Made by a program: the position numbers and the translations under genes
Shown here: one piece after another, positions 52,392 through 64,000 of the stretch
How the letters are laid out: each line of letters opens with the position of its first letter
Position numbering within the stretch: the first letter of the stretch is position 1
Notes under the pieces: generated by a model
The model's input: only the letters and a program-made list of their open reading frames with translations
The model's database searches: none
What the model was told of the DNA's origin: nothing
DNA from: Thereva unica
Taxonomy: Eukaryota; Arthropoda; Insecta; Diptera; Therevidae
Assembly: GCA_949987705.1 (NCBI GenBank)
Contig: OX465284.1
Span: 70,851,470 to 70,915,469, forward strand
Reading direction: 5' to 3'
Length of the DNA stretch: 64,000 bases

Positions 52392-55300
52392 GAATAAATG
52401 GGCTTGATTTTATTCTGAATTTATTTAATTTCTTATCTTCATTGAAAAAGCCTGAAAAAGCCTACGAACTCAAACTAGCGATCGATCAAATCGCAACCAG
52501 TGTATTTCAGGGATAGAACATCTTCATTGCAAAAGAAACCAATCTGAAGGCAACAACTTGTGCGGTCAAGTGATACATAAGAGATTAACAAATATCATGC
52601 TCCTTCCACATCCAACACACTACTGACTTCCAAGAACATCAATTTAAATTTGCGTTGATAACTTAATTAGAAATGCATGACGATTTCAAAATCAATGCGC
52701 ATCCCGTAAAACAATTACGTCTCAGCCACAGCCACTGATCCTTGATTCTCATTAACTATGCACAAGTTCTGATAATGGTTTCAATTTTGATGAGTAAACT
52801 AATCGCCAACCGCCGTGACCAGTCTTTGTGCCCCCATCGCATCTGTTTGGAGCCCGGTGCTGGCTGCCTGGCCCTGCCGGACGAGAACACTGGGCACGAG
52901 TGTGAAGCCCCGAAGGCTTGATTAAAGCCAACAACTTTAATTGCTCGTATTAAATTGATGGCTCGAATCATCCGGGTGGACGAATCTGGATGGCCGATTA
53001 CATGGTCTGCTCTTTCGCCCGCCCAGTTTGTTTATTAGACCAATTATTCCGCTTCGTACTTTGCATCTCTCTGAACTCACCATCTCCTCATGTCCATGGT
53101 TCCTGTCCCCGTTCCAGTTTTGAACCTTAAACAGCCAATCCAATTGCGGTTGTGGAGGGACGGGGGCGACGACTTCAGCTTCCTGTAATTATCACGCAAA
53201 AGTTCAGAATCTTAACAACGAAAAGTTTGTGCCGTTTCAGCGATCCTTGTATATTACAAACACATCATTAGCGGGGGTGGGCCCAACATATCCAGTCAAT
53301 TTCCTTCCCATAGAATTACGTCTCGGCCTTTGTGCGCTAAGATAAAACGTTCAGCATCCTTCCACAGACGATAGAGACTCTATCAAAAAGAAATTAAGTG
53401 AAATATCAAAACTACTCAACAAGCAAATTCCATGGAACTCAAAGGATCCAAATCAGATAGAGTTAAGGACTTTGATGTGATGGGTATAGCCATCCTCGGG
53501 GCAAACATCGGTTGTGCTATAACATGCCAGACAACATCAGAATCTCGTAAGTAGGAGGAAGAGATATGGTTTTCGAGCACTTCGAATCCCAAAGTCATTA
53601 TCCTTGAGGCGTTCCATTCTAACATTACAAGGATACTATGAACTACCTTGGGTTTTGCGCAACTGGTGTTAAGGGCGTTGCTATTTACTCTCCTGGTGAA
53701 ATGTTTTCAACGATTCAATCTCGATTTGGCATTTCAAGCCCGTAACCGGGGGTGTGGTGGAAATGAGGGTGGTTGGTTACGGCATGCTGGTGACCTTGAA
53801 GGGAGAAATTACTTTCTTTTGTAGGCGAAATTTTGTTAGAGAAGAAAAGATAAACATAATTCCATTGTCATATCTTCTATCGTCTTTTAGCGAGAATGGA
53901 TTCCTTGCGGGTATTCCTGTTCCAAAAAAATATATATATTTATATGTGTATGCAATACATACAAATTGAAGAGCAGAAGGGAAAAAATATAGAGAAAGGA
54001 ATTTGGTATCGCGCTGGCGGGACGGGAATGTAAAGTAATTTGAAAACATTCTTTTGTTCTCTGTGTTTTATATTTGTTTGCTGCAAGCTGTTCGTGTGTA
54101 CCAAATTTTGAGCAGATAGTACGAACGCGAGCAAACATCTGAGTACAAAGCCCTGGCGTTACAATGCTGTATATTATCATTCTATTAAATTTTTGGAAGT
54201 ATAGATTAAGCCCTGCGGGGGTTTTTAATGTATGCTTTTACGGACTTAATTATATTGCATTACGAATTGTGCCTTTTGAGCAGCTAAAACAGGCGAGATC
54301 GATGGGAGGAGCAGATTATAGTCTGGGTATTTTGCAATATATGTTTGAGTGAAGAGTTCTCCTCTGCGAAGAATTTATGTGCACATACTATATGTACTGG
54401 CTGAAATTTTGATTGAATCTTAAACCAAGAGTAGTTAAAGCTAGGATTATTTAATTCCCAAGGACAACTTTTCAATTATAAACTGTGCTTGAAGCTAGCT
54501 AGGTTGGTCGGAAAAAAGGAGAGCCCAATTGACGTTAACAGGGGAGCAAATTAGGAGTTTTAAAATTGTATAGGACGAACAAGATGGATAAACGACCATT
54601 AATGGTTCCATTAGCCTACTTAGCAGACTGGCTCTCGTTCGATTGCGTAGGTCAAGCAGCACTAGACTTGGTTAGTACTTAGGTGGGGGACCGCTTGATA
54701 AAATGACACTCGCCTTTGGAATTGTCGATTACGAATAAATTCATATCTGTAACAGGGAAATGCATTTTTAAGTTTTTATGCTTGTAGCTGTAACGGTCGG
54801 AATTATCATTTATTTGGGTTGGGAAATTTATTTTGGGAATCACCTTGTAAAGGGAAATTTTGGGGAAAATCACTTTGCGGGAACAGGAAAATTTTAAAGA
54901 CAGAATAGGCGAGGAAAAAAATTAATGATGAAAGGAGTTTTGTTTTGGAAGAAAAAATGTGGGCTCAGGACAAAACAGTCATTTTGGTCAGCAATTTTGC
55001 TTTTAGTTCAGAAATTTCACAAAAAAATAGTTATTATTAAAAAGAATTAAGTAGTCGGATTATTATTTAATTTAAATGAGTCGTTAGTTCTATTCAAATC
55101 CCTAAACCCACTTGGAGAGGAAAGAAAAGAAGTTTCGAACTAGGACGTGAGGAGATTTGGTCCGTTTTTGCACACATACGACTGGCTGGAAGGAAAAAGA
55201 AACCCGCAGTATTCAGTTCATTGGAAGAAAATAACAATTTCTTTTCCGAAGTAGCAACAATCAGGACTATTTTAGGAAATAGGAGTTTGGAGAGGTACCG

Positions 55301-56960
55301 AAGGGGATACCAGCAAAAAAAAAATTGTTTTTTTGCCCAGGGCAATGTGCGGATTGGTGTTAATCTGTACAAACTGTTTTTATGTAGTTAAGGGGCAATA
55401 CCCCGTGTTTATAATACTTTTCGTTTATCTGTCACCAGAATTTCCGAAGAAAGGTGAAAAACGTGTATAGATGCGGAAGGCAACGGAGATTTGGTGGACG
55501 AAGGAACAGGTTTGAAAGCAGAAGAACGAGGGGGTCTGGAGAACAGACCGAATTATATCCAAAATTACTCAAATCTGGTTTAAATAGAGGAAACAATTGG
55601 CGTAAAATTAGATGATATTTCTCAAACAGGCGACCCTAGTATAAAGGGAGGAACTTCAGGTAATTAATCAATATCTATAGTGCATCCACCCCCCAGATGG
55701 GTCAGGGATAGCAAAAAAAATCTACCCGAACAACAAGACACAAAATAGAATTACAAAAAATTTGCCTTTTTTTTTGCTTTAACTTAAAAAAAACAAAAAA
55801 ACCAAGAAATAATTTATTCTAAAATAATAATTTTAATAGTAGTTAGTATTACTTAGTATTACTTTTATATCTTTGATAAGTATTTGTGAATGTGTGTTGC
55901 TCCTTGTCGGATATAGTTTGTTCTTTGGTGGTACCGGGAAATTTGTCGTTCTTATCAGGGATTCTGTTGATTGTGATCTCGTTTGTACAAAGCGAGGAGT
56001 ATTGGCCAATACTGCGCGCTTTATTGTTGTCATTCCTACAATGTTCCCTAAAAGTAACGTACCACTTATGTTTGTAATTGGATCAGGTAATTGTTAATAT
56101 TTGGCACGGGCAACTAATCCGTGACGTTGTTGTTAAGGTTCAAATATAACGTGTATGTTGATGGTTATAAATATATTAAAGCATAGTAACTATTAAAATG
56201 TCCCGGCGTTAAAAAATTTTTCTTGTGGAATGGTTGAGGGGGGGTTGGTCATTCCTTTTCAGGGTTGGACGCGGTACAGGCGATGACCGGAGAGTGACGG
56301 ACGGAAGTTAAAGTTGCACAGACACAGGTAAGTGGTGAACCAGCCGCGGTAAGTCCCGGCCACACACCCCACGACCCCTCCGGCGAGCTAGATAACTCCG
56401 TGTGGCCGGCGTAGGAGTTCCGGATTTTCTTTTCATTTCTTATGTATGGTATTGGCTCCTTGGTCATGCTCTTCCGGGCTTGATGCTAAGGGGGTAATAC
56501 CTCGCATAAGTGGCGCCCACTATTTTATCGCGCCATTATGCTAGTACATAGCATATCTGTGTGGTAGGCGCATTTGTGCGCTATGTGTGCTAATTGCGGG
56601 GGCGTATATACTTTTATAAAAATTAACCAACTAAGTTATTTTCATTCGGAGTTTTATAAAAATGTGAAAAACCTTTGGACTTGTATCGGATCATATTTTT
56701 TGTTTTAAGCTTCGAAACCTCTCACAAGTTTCGTAGGAAAAGATCCTAGCGGATAATGGACCCCTGCAATGCTTGGAGACTACTGCTTTTTTTTTCTCAG
56801 GGCAACACCAATCTCTTCTTACAAAAAGACCAAAGAATAAAAAAAGTTTATTTTTGGAGTTTATTCCATAAGAATCGTTTCATATAAAGAGCAAAGTATG
56901 AAAAATAGATGGGATTAAAAATCAAGCGCTAACAAAAAAAAAACCTTTAACTTGATTTTG
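52392..56960. other. No supported gene
   Basis: Long stretch without recognisable coding content or mobile-element termini. Short inverted repeats CCGGCCACAC (about 56357-56366) and GTGTGGCCGG (about 56400-56409) are 10 bp only. Confidence 0.5.
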
Positions 56961-56969
56961 ACCCACTTC

Positions 56970-57680
56970 AATACAACCGATCAACTTAAAATTTTGCACA
57001 TCGTCGCTTATCCAGAATAGTGTCACAACTCAAAAACAATGAATTTTACAGGGGAGCCATTTGAAAGTTTTTAGTTTCATACAAGCCCATGTTATGATCT
57101 TGGATTCCAGCGGGTTTCCAGCGGTCATTTTTAGCAGTATTAATATGGTTTTTTGCTACATAAAAATATGCATATTTAGCTATACATTCATAAAATAAAC
57201 TCGAAATTGGAAATTTTTGAGTTGTGCCACTATTCTGGATAAGCGACGATATGTGTAGCTCGCTTGAAAATACAATCTGAACATTTTGTAGTAAAAAAAT
57301 CAAGATGGCAGTTCAAAAATGGTGGCCGAGGTTTGCATTTGTGTTCCCAGCCTCCCGACATTGGTATCAAATGAGAGATCCTGATAGGTACAATACAATT
57401 AGTGGTGGTGGCGTCTTTCAAATTAAAAATGGCACGCAAACCTAAAATGGCGGAAGACTAAAAAGTTGAAAATATAACCGATCAACTCAAAATTTTGCAC
57501 TTATGCTTAGTTTGCTTGACAAAGCAATGCCACCATTTTGTAAAGATCCAAGATTTCGTCCCATGTTTGCATTTGTGTTCTCCGACCCCCGACATGGGTA
57601 TCAAATGAAAGGGCATGACAGCGGTGTGGCGTCAATCAAACTTTAAAATGGCTGTCAACACAACATGGACGACATTACAC
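56970..57680 (-). repeat. Degenerate two-unit repeat sharing a core with the minisatellite element
   Basis: ACCGATCAACTTAAAATTTTGCAC (56977) recurs as ACCGATCAACTCAAAATTTTGCAC (57477), and GGTTTGCATTTGTGTTCCCAG (57332) as ATGTTTGCATTTGTGTTCTCCG (57562). The text CGACATGGGTATCAAATGAAAG (57590) is the reverse complement of the TTTCATTTGATACCCATGTCG segment of the array at 49090-50480, so this is a related element in the opposite orientation. A 251-bp TIR element interrupts the first unit. Confidence 0.65.
57000..57250. mobile_element. TIR element, 251 bp, 37-bp inverted repeats
   Basis: ATCGTCGCTTATCCAGAATA... (57000-57036) and its reverse complement (57214-57250) differ at one base. Comparison with the second unit of the surrounding repeat (57477 onward) shows that this block is an insertion. 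The target duplication appears to be only AT or ambiguous. No coding capacity. Confidence 0.75.
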
Positions 57681-57689
57681 AAAATGGCG

Positions 57690-58888
57690 GAAGACATACA
57701 TATAATATGCTAAAAAGTAGAAAATAAAATTTATGTAATATATTTTAACAAATCAATATAAATGATTAGATTGATTCATTAACTTTTTTTGCCTATTGTT
57801 ATTTTAAGATTGGAGTAAACTCGAAAATTCCGAAAAACTTTTATGATGGCGTCATTAAGACGTCATTAAGAAGATAATTGAGAATTTAAACCCTAGGGTT
57901 CTTTTCGCTTGTTCGCATAAAGGAACCGTCCGTATTTTTATACACCGACGATCTTCCGACGTTCCTTTCACAAAGATTTTGTGGACTTTTGTCAAGCCTC
58001 TTTTCTCTTTAGTATTAGCTGGACGTGCACCATTTTATGATTTATGGAATATGTAGGGTTTTGATGTAAAGTAGTCATGTGTAACTGTCGGTGTACTTGG
58101 CCTAAGCTCACTAGGGAGTCGGTTACACCGCGCCCCACCTAGAAGCCGCCAGAGAGAGAAGGTGCGAGCAAACCTTTAGCTGGTCCTCTGTCAACCTTGA
58201 TATTTGATTCCAAAAACAATGCTTCTTTATAATAACTCACAAGTCTTCTTTAATAATGGTTTTTATTAAACTATTTGAACTTCCTGGTACACCTTCTATT
58301 TTACAATTTCTATTACTATTACTACTTTATTTTTGAACTCCTTGAACTTTTGTTTATTCTTTTCTTGTCAAACTTATTATTGTTTTTTTATGTTACTTAG
58401 CCTTAGCCATTTGGGTTTTATAACCAGTCTCCTTGGCTAATTAAACCGAAAGCAGTAGGACGATATCCCTACAAAACCAAGCAGGGGCCCGCTTTGGCGT
58501 CGGTCTAATCAGCGTGTGACATTCTACTTAGCTTATTATCTTAGCTCTTCATCTATTTTAGGAAATCCTAGGCACGTATTAAAGGGACATCTTGGCCTCA
58601 TGAGGAGTCGATGTCTTATTTAGTTGCGAATTTAATATCGAAGCAGAGACTGTCCATGCAGAGTTAGGCCAGATTCCTTAAAGGAAACAGAGCTTAGCAG
58701 GTCAATTCTTAAATAATTATCTGTTTGTAGTCCTCAGGATAGTTGGCGAAGCATGCACAGACGTCGAACAAAATTCCCATCTAGTAACTAGGGTCAAAGA
58801 AAGGCACATGTGATATTTTGAAAGAGTCAGAACCTCGTGGAACAATGGTTGGGGTACAGCCGTACAGCGGAAGTGTGAGCAAGCCTTA
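57690..58888. other. No supported gene
   Basis: Nothing recognisable: AT-rich DNA with short homopolymer-like stretches. Confidence 0.5.
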
Positions 58889-59344
58889 TACCCTTGACAC
58901 ACTGCAAAAACGAATGAACATTCTTCCAATTTCATTGGCTTTCAATGTTCATTCGTTTTATTAGTGACACACTGCATTTTTGAAGCATTTTTCAAAGTTC
59001 ATTAGAACTGTTAAAATACAAACTAATAAAAAATATTGATTGAGGCAGAGCAACAGTTATTTACAATAAAGCCTACTTTTGTTAAAAAAATTCTAAAATA
59101 TAAATGGCAGTTTGACAGTTATGTATTTTAGTTGGAAATTTTACTGGAAAGTTCATGGAAAGTTATTCGATAATTTCCCAATTTCACTTCCATCTTAACT
59201 GAATGAAGTTATTTTGACTTCATTCGATTGAATGACGAATGAAGTTGTTCAATGAACATTGGACATGACACACGGAGCACGAATGATAATTCTTAGCCGA
59301 ATGATACCTCAATGTTCATTCGATGCTGCAGTGTGTCAAGGGTA
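58889..59344. mobile_element. TIR element, 456 bp, TTA or TA target duplication
   Basis: The left end TACCCTTGACACACTGCA and the reverse complement of the right end are identical over 18 bp, and the arms continue with ACGAATGAACATT / TCGAATGAACATT. TTA flanks both sides (58886-58888, 59345-59347); TA with a CCCTTGAC terminus is an alternative. Within the left arm the segment AATGTTCATTCG...TGACACACTGCA (58945-58977) repeats the terminus. The interior is AT-rich without coding capacity. Target site suggests PIF/Harbinger or Tc1/mariner-type MITE. Confidence 0.8.
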
Positions 59345-59347
59345 TTA

Positions 59348-61006
59348 AGATGTTTTATATTTAGCAAATTGGCTGACCTTATTGCAACATTAGTAGCGGC
59401 AAATGGATTGGCTCTCAGTAATGTCGTCCACGATATAACTATGTGTTAGCACCAATTTTCAACGATTATGGCCATCGAATTGGACGAGTGGGCAACTACC
59501 GTCGTTCTGTCGGTTACAGTGGAGGAGACCATGGGGACGAATTGGGGGGGGGCGTGACGTTCGCAACCGAAGCTCGAGGTTGACAACTATGGATCTGGAG
59601 CAGCGTGAGGACCTCAGATATTTCGAACCAGCGGCAGGTGGGAGACCATGGGTGTGTCCTCGGATCAAAACAGGGCTCATCATGGGGTTGCCATACCCGA
59701 TCCGGAGAAGAAAGTTTGGAGGATACCTGCATCACCGTGGATTGCCTCTGAGCATGGTGCATTCTGACATAAGGACTTGGCCCCAGAAGACCAAGGAAGT
59801 CAAGGTGTACCATCCGCTAAGCTACCTAAGCGGACCTCGACGAGTACCCTGTTGTTAACAAGCCGGTGAGATGCCTTATTAGGGCTTCTCAGGGAGGGGA
59901 GGTTGCTTCTGAAACGGGGATGGTTATTGGCGGGTGGCTCTGCCGGGTGGTATACGCCTAGCATCTTCTCTTTCATGTCCTCCATCTCATATTGTACAAT
60001 TGTCTGCGAGTTTAGCGTTAAACCGTTCGACTTTGCTTTTAATAGGAAACGTCCGACGGCGCACCACTTTGTCGGGCGAGAACTATACTACTCGGCAACG
60101 CAAATTCTAGCGTTTCTCGTGTCTCGTGCGAGCTGCGGCGATGTGATGTTCAACCCTTTCACACAGCGCCTGCCATCGGTCCTCAGCCGGCAATTCTGTC
60201 AAGTCACCCTCTTGTAAGGCTAAGGACTTTCAGTATGGGGAAGGCCAATCCATGCAGGACCACTGGGCACTTGATCAGGGCCTGGTAGGAACAGGTGCCG
60301 ATGGACCCTAGGGCGTTGAGCCCACAGGCACCCCTACAGTTAAACATGCATTAACGTTTTAAATTAGTTATAGGTCTAATCTGGTTTTAGTGTGTGGAAG
60401 ACTAGAGCTCAGAGGTTGTTTTACTTAAAACAGTGGGCGGTTTTGTTCGTTCCCACCCAATACTACCGCGACAAATTTTGACTTCGATGAACGACCAGGA
60501 GTTGGTTTTTTCGTTTTGTAATAAGAGACAAAGAAGAGATGAAACAAATGAACGCAGTTATGACGATATCGTAACTTCACACATAATGGTGTGAAATTGA
60601 CAATATCTCTGCGTGCGACCCGGACCAATGGGCTAAGAGTTAGGTAGATCATGAACTAAGTTTAGTTGAAACGATGATCAAATTGAAGATGGTTGTCCTG
60701 TGGTATAGATAATAGCATAGAAGATAAAAAATTATTGTATCGTGATAACAGTATAGTAATTTTAAAATAGAAACAGTGAAAGAAAAGGGGCAGGATTATA
60801 TTTTTTTTTTATTTGATGAACTTATAAAATTATATTGTACATACATATATACAAACATAATAGCTCAAATACAAATTAAAATCAAGTGACAACCTGATTA
60901 ATATACTGTGAGTATTCTATTTAAATGATAAAGTTAGCTCTCACATAAGAAGACTTGTGTGTGAGAACTCTAGCAGTTCTAGCTACTGGACATATTCTTT
61001 GCTTAT

Positions 61007-61037
<31 letters not shown>

Positions 61038-64000
61038 GCTGTGCTATTATTATGTACAATTTACAAATTTCGAATAATATTAACATTTTGAAAAATTTAT
61101 AAGAAATAGTTAATTGGACAAATGTTTTAAAAATTCGTTACTGTTCCTACCAATAAGGCATTTAAGTATAAATTTATAATTTGAATCATTCAAAGATTGC
61201 CGTGGGACTTGCACTCGACCCTTGAGATGGAAGCCAACATCATTTTAGCAACGTGCGGTGCAGTAGAAAGGAATTAAGAAATTACAAGATATTTTAAATA
61301 GATCGTAGAAGTGGATTACTTTACCGATTAATATGTATGTACATATTTTAAAATGACATTGTATTTTCATTGGCTAGACTGCGAATTTAGCTTGTAACCA
61401 TCTTGCGATTTCTTAATTTTTTTCGTTTGTGGTTAGACTTTTTATAAACTTGTTTTAAAGAAAACTTTTTGTACATACATATATGTATGTAGCTAAAGAA
61501 TTAGGATTCGAGCCTCAGGTTGAGCGAACTACCAGAGATGAATCTTCCACCACCCATTCGTAATCCCCAATCGTGAGAATTTATTTTTATTAAAAATTAC
61601 ATTCATCACTTTTTAAACCTTATTTAAACTTATTCGCGAAAAAAACGCAATAAATGACTGTCAAAACGCTTCAATCCAATCCGAAGTAATCTTCTTTAAA
61701 TTACACTCAAATCTCGTATTCCGCGGCCGTGGAGCCTCTGCCCCCAAAGAAATCTAATCTGACTTGAAAAGTCCCCGGGAAAAAGTTCGCCGCGTCTTTT
61801 TCGTGCATTCTTAGCACGCTGCCACACACGGCGATAATCGCTGGTGTGAAATTATAATCACACTTCGCAATGCCTTCATGTCAAGGCTCTCCGAAGTCCT
61901 TGTTTTATCCTTATTTTGCGCACATACGTATATATGCAGGTATATATGTATGTATTATTTTTTTGTTTCGTTTTACATTCGTCGCTAATTTAATTTCGCG
62001 CCTCTTTGTGGCTACGGGAATCATGCTTGCATGCATTCGAGCTCATGTTCAAGGAATTAAGCGTAGATTGGGCAGGTATCAAAAGGTGAAGAAAAGTCAC
62101 TGGAATCGCGTCTTTTCGATGGAGTTTAAACACCACCGATTCAGCACTGGGCGCTGTACTTCATTGTGGCGACCGTGAATTTAGCTGAGGATAAAATGCA
62201 GAAAAAAACACGCAGAAACCGTCAAGGAACAACACGTCCCCTGGTCTTCACGCCCCAGCACTTGAACTTAATTAATTATGGCCATTTCGAATCACGTTAG
62301 CACAGCTTGGAGACGTGAATCCGTGGAGGGTTTCTGCTGTAGTAAAGACTGGTAGGGCGAGAAGGGACAGTTTTTTTGCTGTACGTTGCACGGTGTGCGA
62401 CAATTTGTTGTTGTTTTACCTGGAGGAACTGTAACTGTCGGGTGCGCTATCTGAGCTTTGTGATCTCTCCACCTATAAGCTAAGAGCACAAGTAGCTGGC
62501 AGGACCGGATCTGGCGACAGCAGCTCCTCTTGGTTAATCTCCATAGAGTTCGGTTTCCTCGAGATCATTATCTGCTAGCGTCAACCCAAGGCCCTCTGTC
62601 TTGGGTAACATCAAAGGGATTTGCAAATTAACCTTTTATCTCCATAAAATTCGACTTTTGTTCAAACAACGAACCGAACTGAAATGCGATTACAGACACT
62701 GAAGATATAAAGCTTCGCCAACCTTGACTCCTCGGGCGTGTTGCATAACTTAATTACAGTGAAAATGAGTTTTCCTACAATAATATATCTATGTATATTC
62801 CGCGGGGCTCCGCTGTTTGGCGGATCCCGGGTTGGAGCTGGAGTTGGAGTTTTAGAGCGTTTCACTCCTCGCTCCCTCGCATTAGCCTCCCGCACCCCTC
62901 GATCTCAGTCCACCGAAGGAAGATAAAAGGGGAAAAAATTTCCTAAAGCGGAAGAGTGTTCTTTGCCAGGATTCACAGGATTCAGACATTCCAGCCCCAA
63001 AGCTCGCGAGATGGGAGTAAAAACGCGAAAATGTTAAAAAGCAAACATGCCCCCAACTCGGGAGCTCTCTATGTAGCCCCAACCCCCACCCCCGAAACAG
63101 CACACGTCAGCTTGTATATGACGTAATAAAATATTTGTGTTTGCTCGAGGGGCTGAGAAGGTTTTTGTGCCAAATTGGGTGGATACATCTTGTTCTGGCT
63201 TTTAGGCCTTCCTTCTGGCAGCGGGGAACTTTGGAATCCCTTTTACGTAGCTACAAAGGAATTCCATCAGGCAACCTTGCTCCCCGCGGGCCACTCATTT
63301 GTAAAATTTCGCCGATACGCTGTATTTCAATTACAAATTTGAGTTATGTTAAATGTGATAAAAATAAGAGATTTTCACATACCGAACATGCCTCAGAGAT
63401 TCCGAATTTGTTGGTAAATATTTTATCGTACAAAACATCTTCTCCAATGTTTCGCGGATCCTTCCTGTTCGGGCTCCGCTAATGGGAACCCCATATATTT
63501 CTATGGCATTAAATTTAGTAGGAAGTTCGGTTCTCGGCTTTTTTCCGCTTTTTTTTCTTCAACTGGCGGAATGTTAATTGTATTTGTATATGCAAAGGAA
63601 AAATAAATGGGAGTAAGCATATAGGGCATATGTCGAAAAACCAAAGGTTGTTGACCAAGGGTAAATATGTTTTTGTTTATTTTAATTTAAAAAATTTGTT
63701 GTTGAAGGCTGCAAATATGTGAGAACGTGTTTGTTTGCTGTTTGTTTTATATAAAAGTTTTCTTGAACCCAGTGAAACTGGTGCGACAGGACGAAGTCTT
63801 TTAGACTAGAGACAGCGGCAAGAAAATTCGGTCGATACCAATCTTTTGAAGAGTGCAGACTTTCATTGATTAAATTAGCATGGACAAAATACAAGGTCGC
63901 GGTGTTTCGCTCTATAGATTCTGGCAAAAGACTGCATTTTATTTAGGTCACTATACATGCGAAGTAGAAAGTTTGGTAAAGTTGAGTCGTTGGTACAGGA
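59348..64000. other. No supported gene; poly(A) tract at 61018-61037
   Basis: 59.4-60.35 kb is GC-richer than its surroundings and may be an old repeat, but I cannot identify it. An A20 run at about 61018-61037 could be a retroposon tail; no coding sequence is readable before it. From 61.6 kb to the end the sequence is mixed in composition with many short open frames and no domain that I recognise, possibly host intergenic or intronic DNA. Confidence 0.4.

Noticed and set aside
56357..56409. CCGGCCACAC ... GTGTGGCCGG inverted repeat as a further GGCCGG-type TIR element
   Set aside because: Only 10 bp, ends are in the wrong orientation and no flanking duplication is visible.
59380..60350. GC-richer block as a retrotransposon 3' region
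   Set aside because: I could not read a single motif in any frame with confidence, so I left it unassigned.

Overview
This is eukaryotic, almost certainly insect and probably dipteran, repeat-rich DNA. The supporting signs are two BEL/Pao LTR retrotransposons that both carry an 18-bp primer-binding site matching the 3' end of tRNA-Tyr, LOA-, RTE-, CR1- and Jockey-group non-LTR retrotransposons, a Helentron deletion derivative, a P-element-like MITE, a hAT deletion derivative and several TIR elements. I found no host protein-coding gene, tRNA, rRNA or CRISPR array that I can support. The species assignment is inference only.

Layout. 1-7564: a minus-strand, non-autonomous BEL/Pao element. Its 3' LTR is cut by the window start and its 5' LTR is 6425-7564. 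It carries a long gag-protease ORF with an unusual proline/serine-rich, coiled-coil extension and no reverse transcriptase or integrase. A 1.6-kb Helentron derivative (about 1312-2928) splits that ORF. 7565-15563: old non-LTR debris; an RTE relic at 11.8-13.7 kb holds a 194-bp P-like MITE. 15564-16144: a TIR element with CTAG flanks. 16271-27368: a second BEL/Pao element (+ strand, 487-bp LTRs, CTAGG target duplication) which itself contains a 5'-truncated LOA element (16935-18282) and an apparently intact CR1-like element on the minus strand (about 22.7-26.8 kb). 29.6-31.2 kb: LOA relic (-). 32.3-33.6 kb: a TIR element and a cluster of CAGTCCCCTGTCA-like motifs. About 34.5-36.5 kb: a 5'-truncated Jockey-group element with a nearly intact RT and a poly(A) tail. 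39.3-43.7 kb: a small TIR element, then a three-level nest (LOA, then a TTAA-flanked TIR element, then hAT). 48.5-52.3 kb: RTE/LOA relics around a ~125-bp minisatellite that looks like the core of a Helentron-associated (HINE) element, plus two short near-perfect hairpins. 57 kb and 58.9 kb: two further TIR elements. The rest (about 8.9-11.7, 27.7-29.6, 36.5-39.3, 43.7-46.3, 52.4-56.9 and 59.3-64 kb) is non-coding as far as I can read it.

How the parts relate. The nesting gives a relative history. Old Jockey-group, LOA and RTE copies were invaded by MITEs and by two young BEL elements (LTR pairs with 0 and 2 differences by eye), and these were in turn invaded by LOA, CR1-like and Helentron DNA. 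The most notable observations are the gag-only BEL element with its extended C-terminus, the in-frame -1 slippery heptamer A_AAA_AAC in the ORF1/ORF2 overlap of the intact CR1-like element, the P-like MITE, and the Helentron termini (13-bp subterminal inverted repeats and a 3' hairpin).
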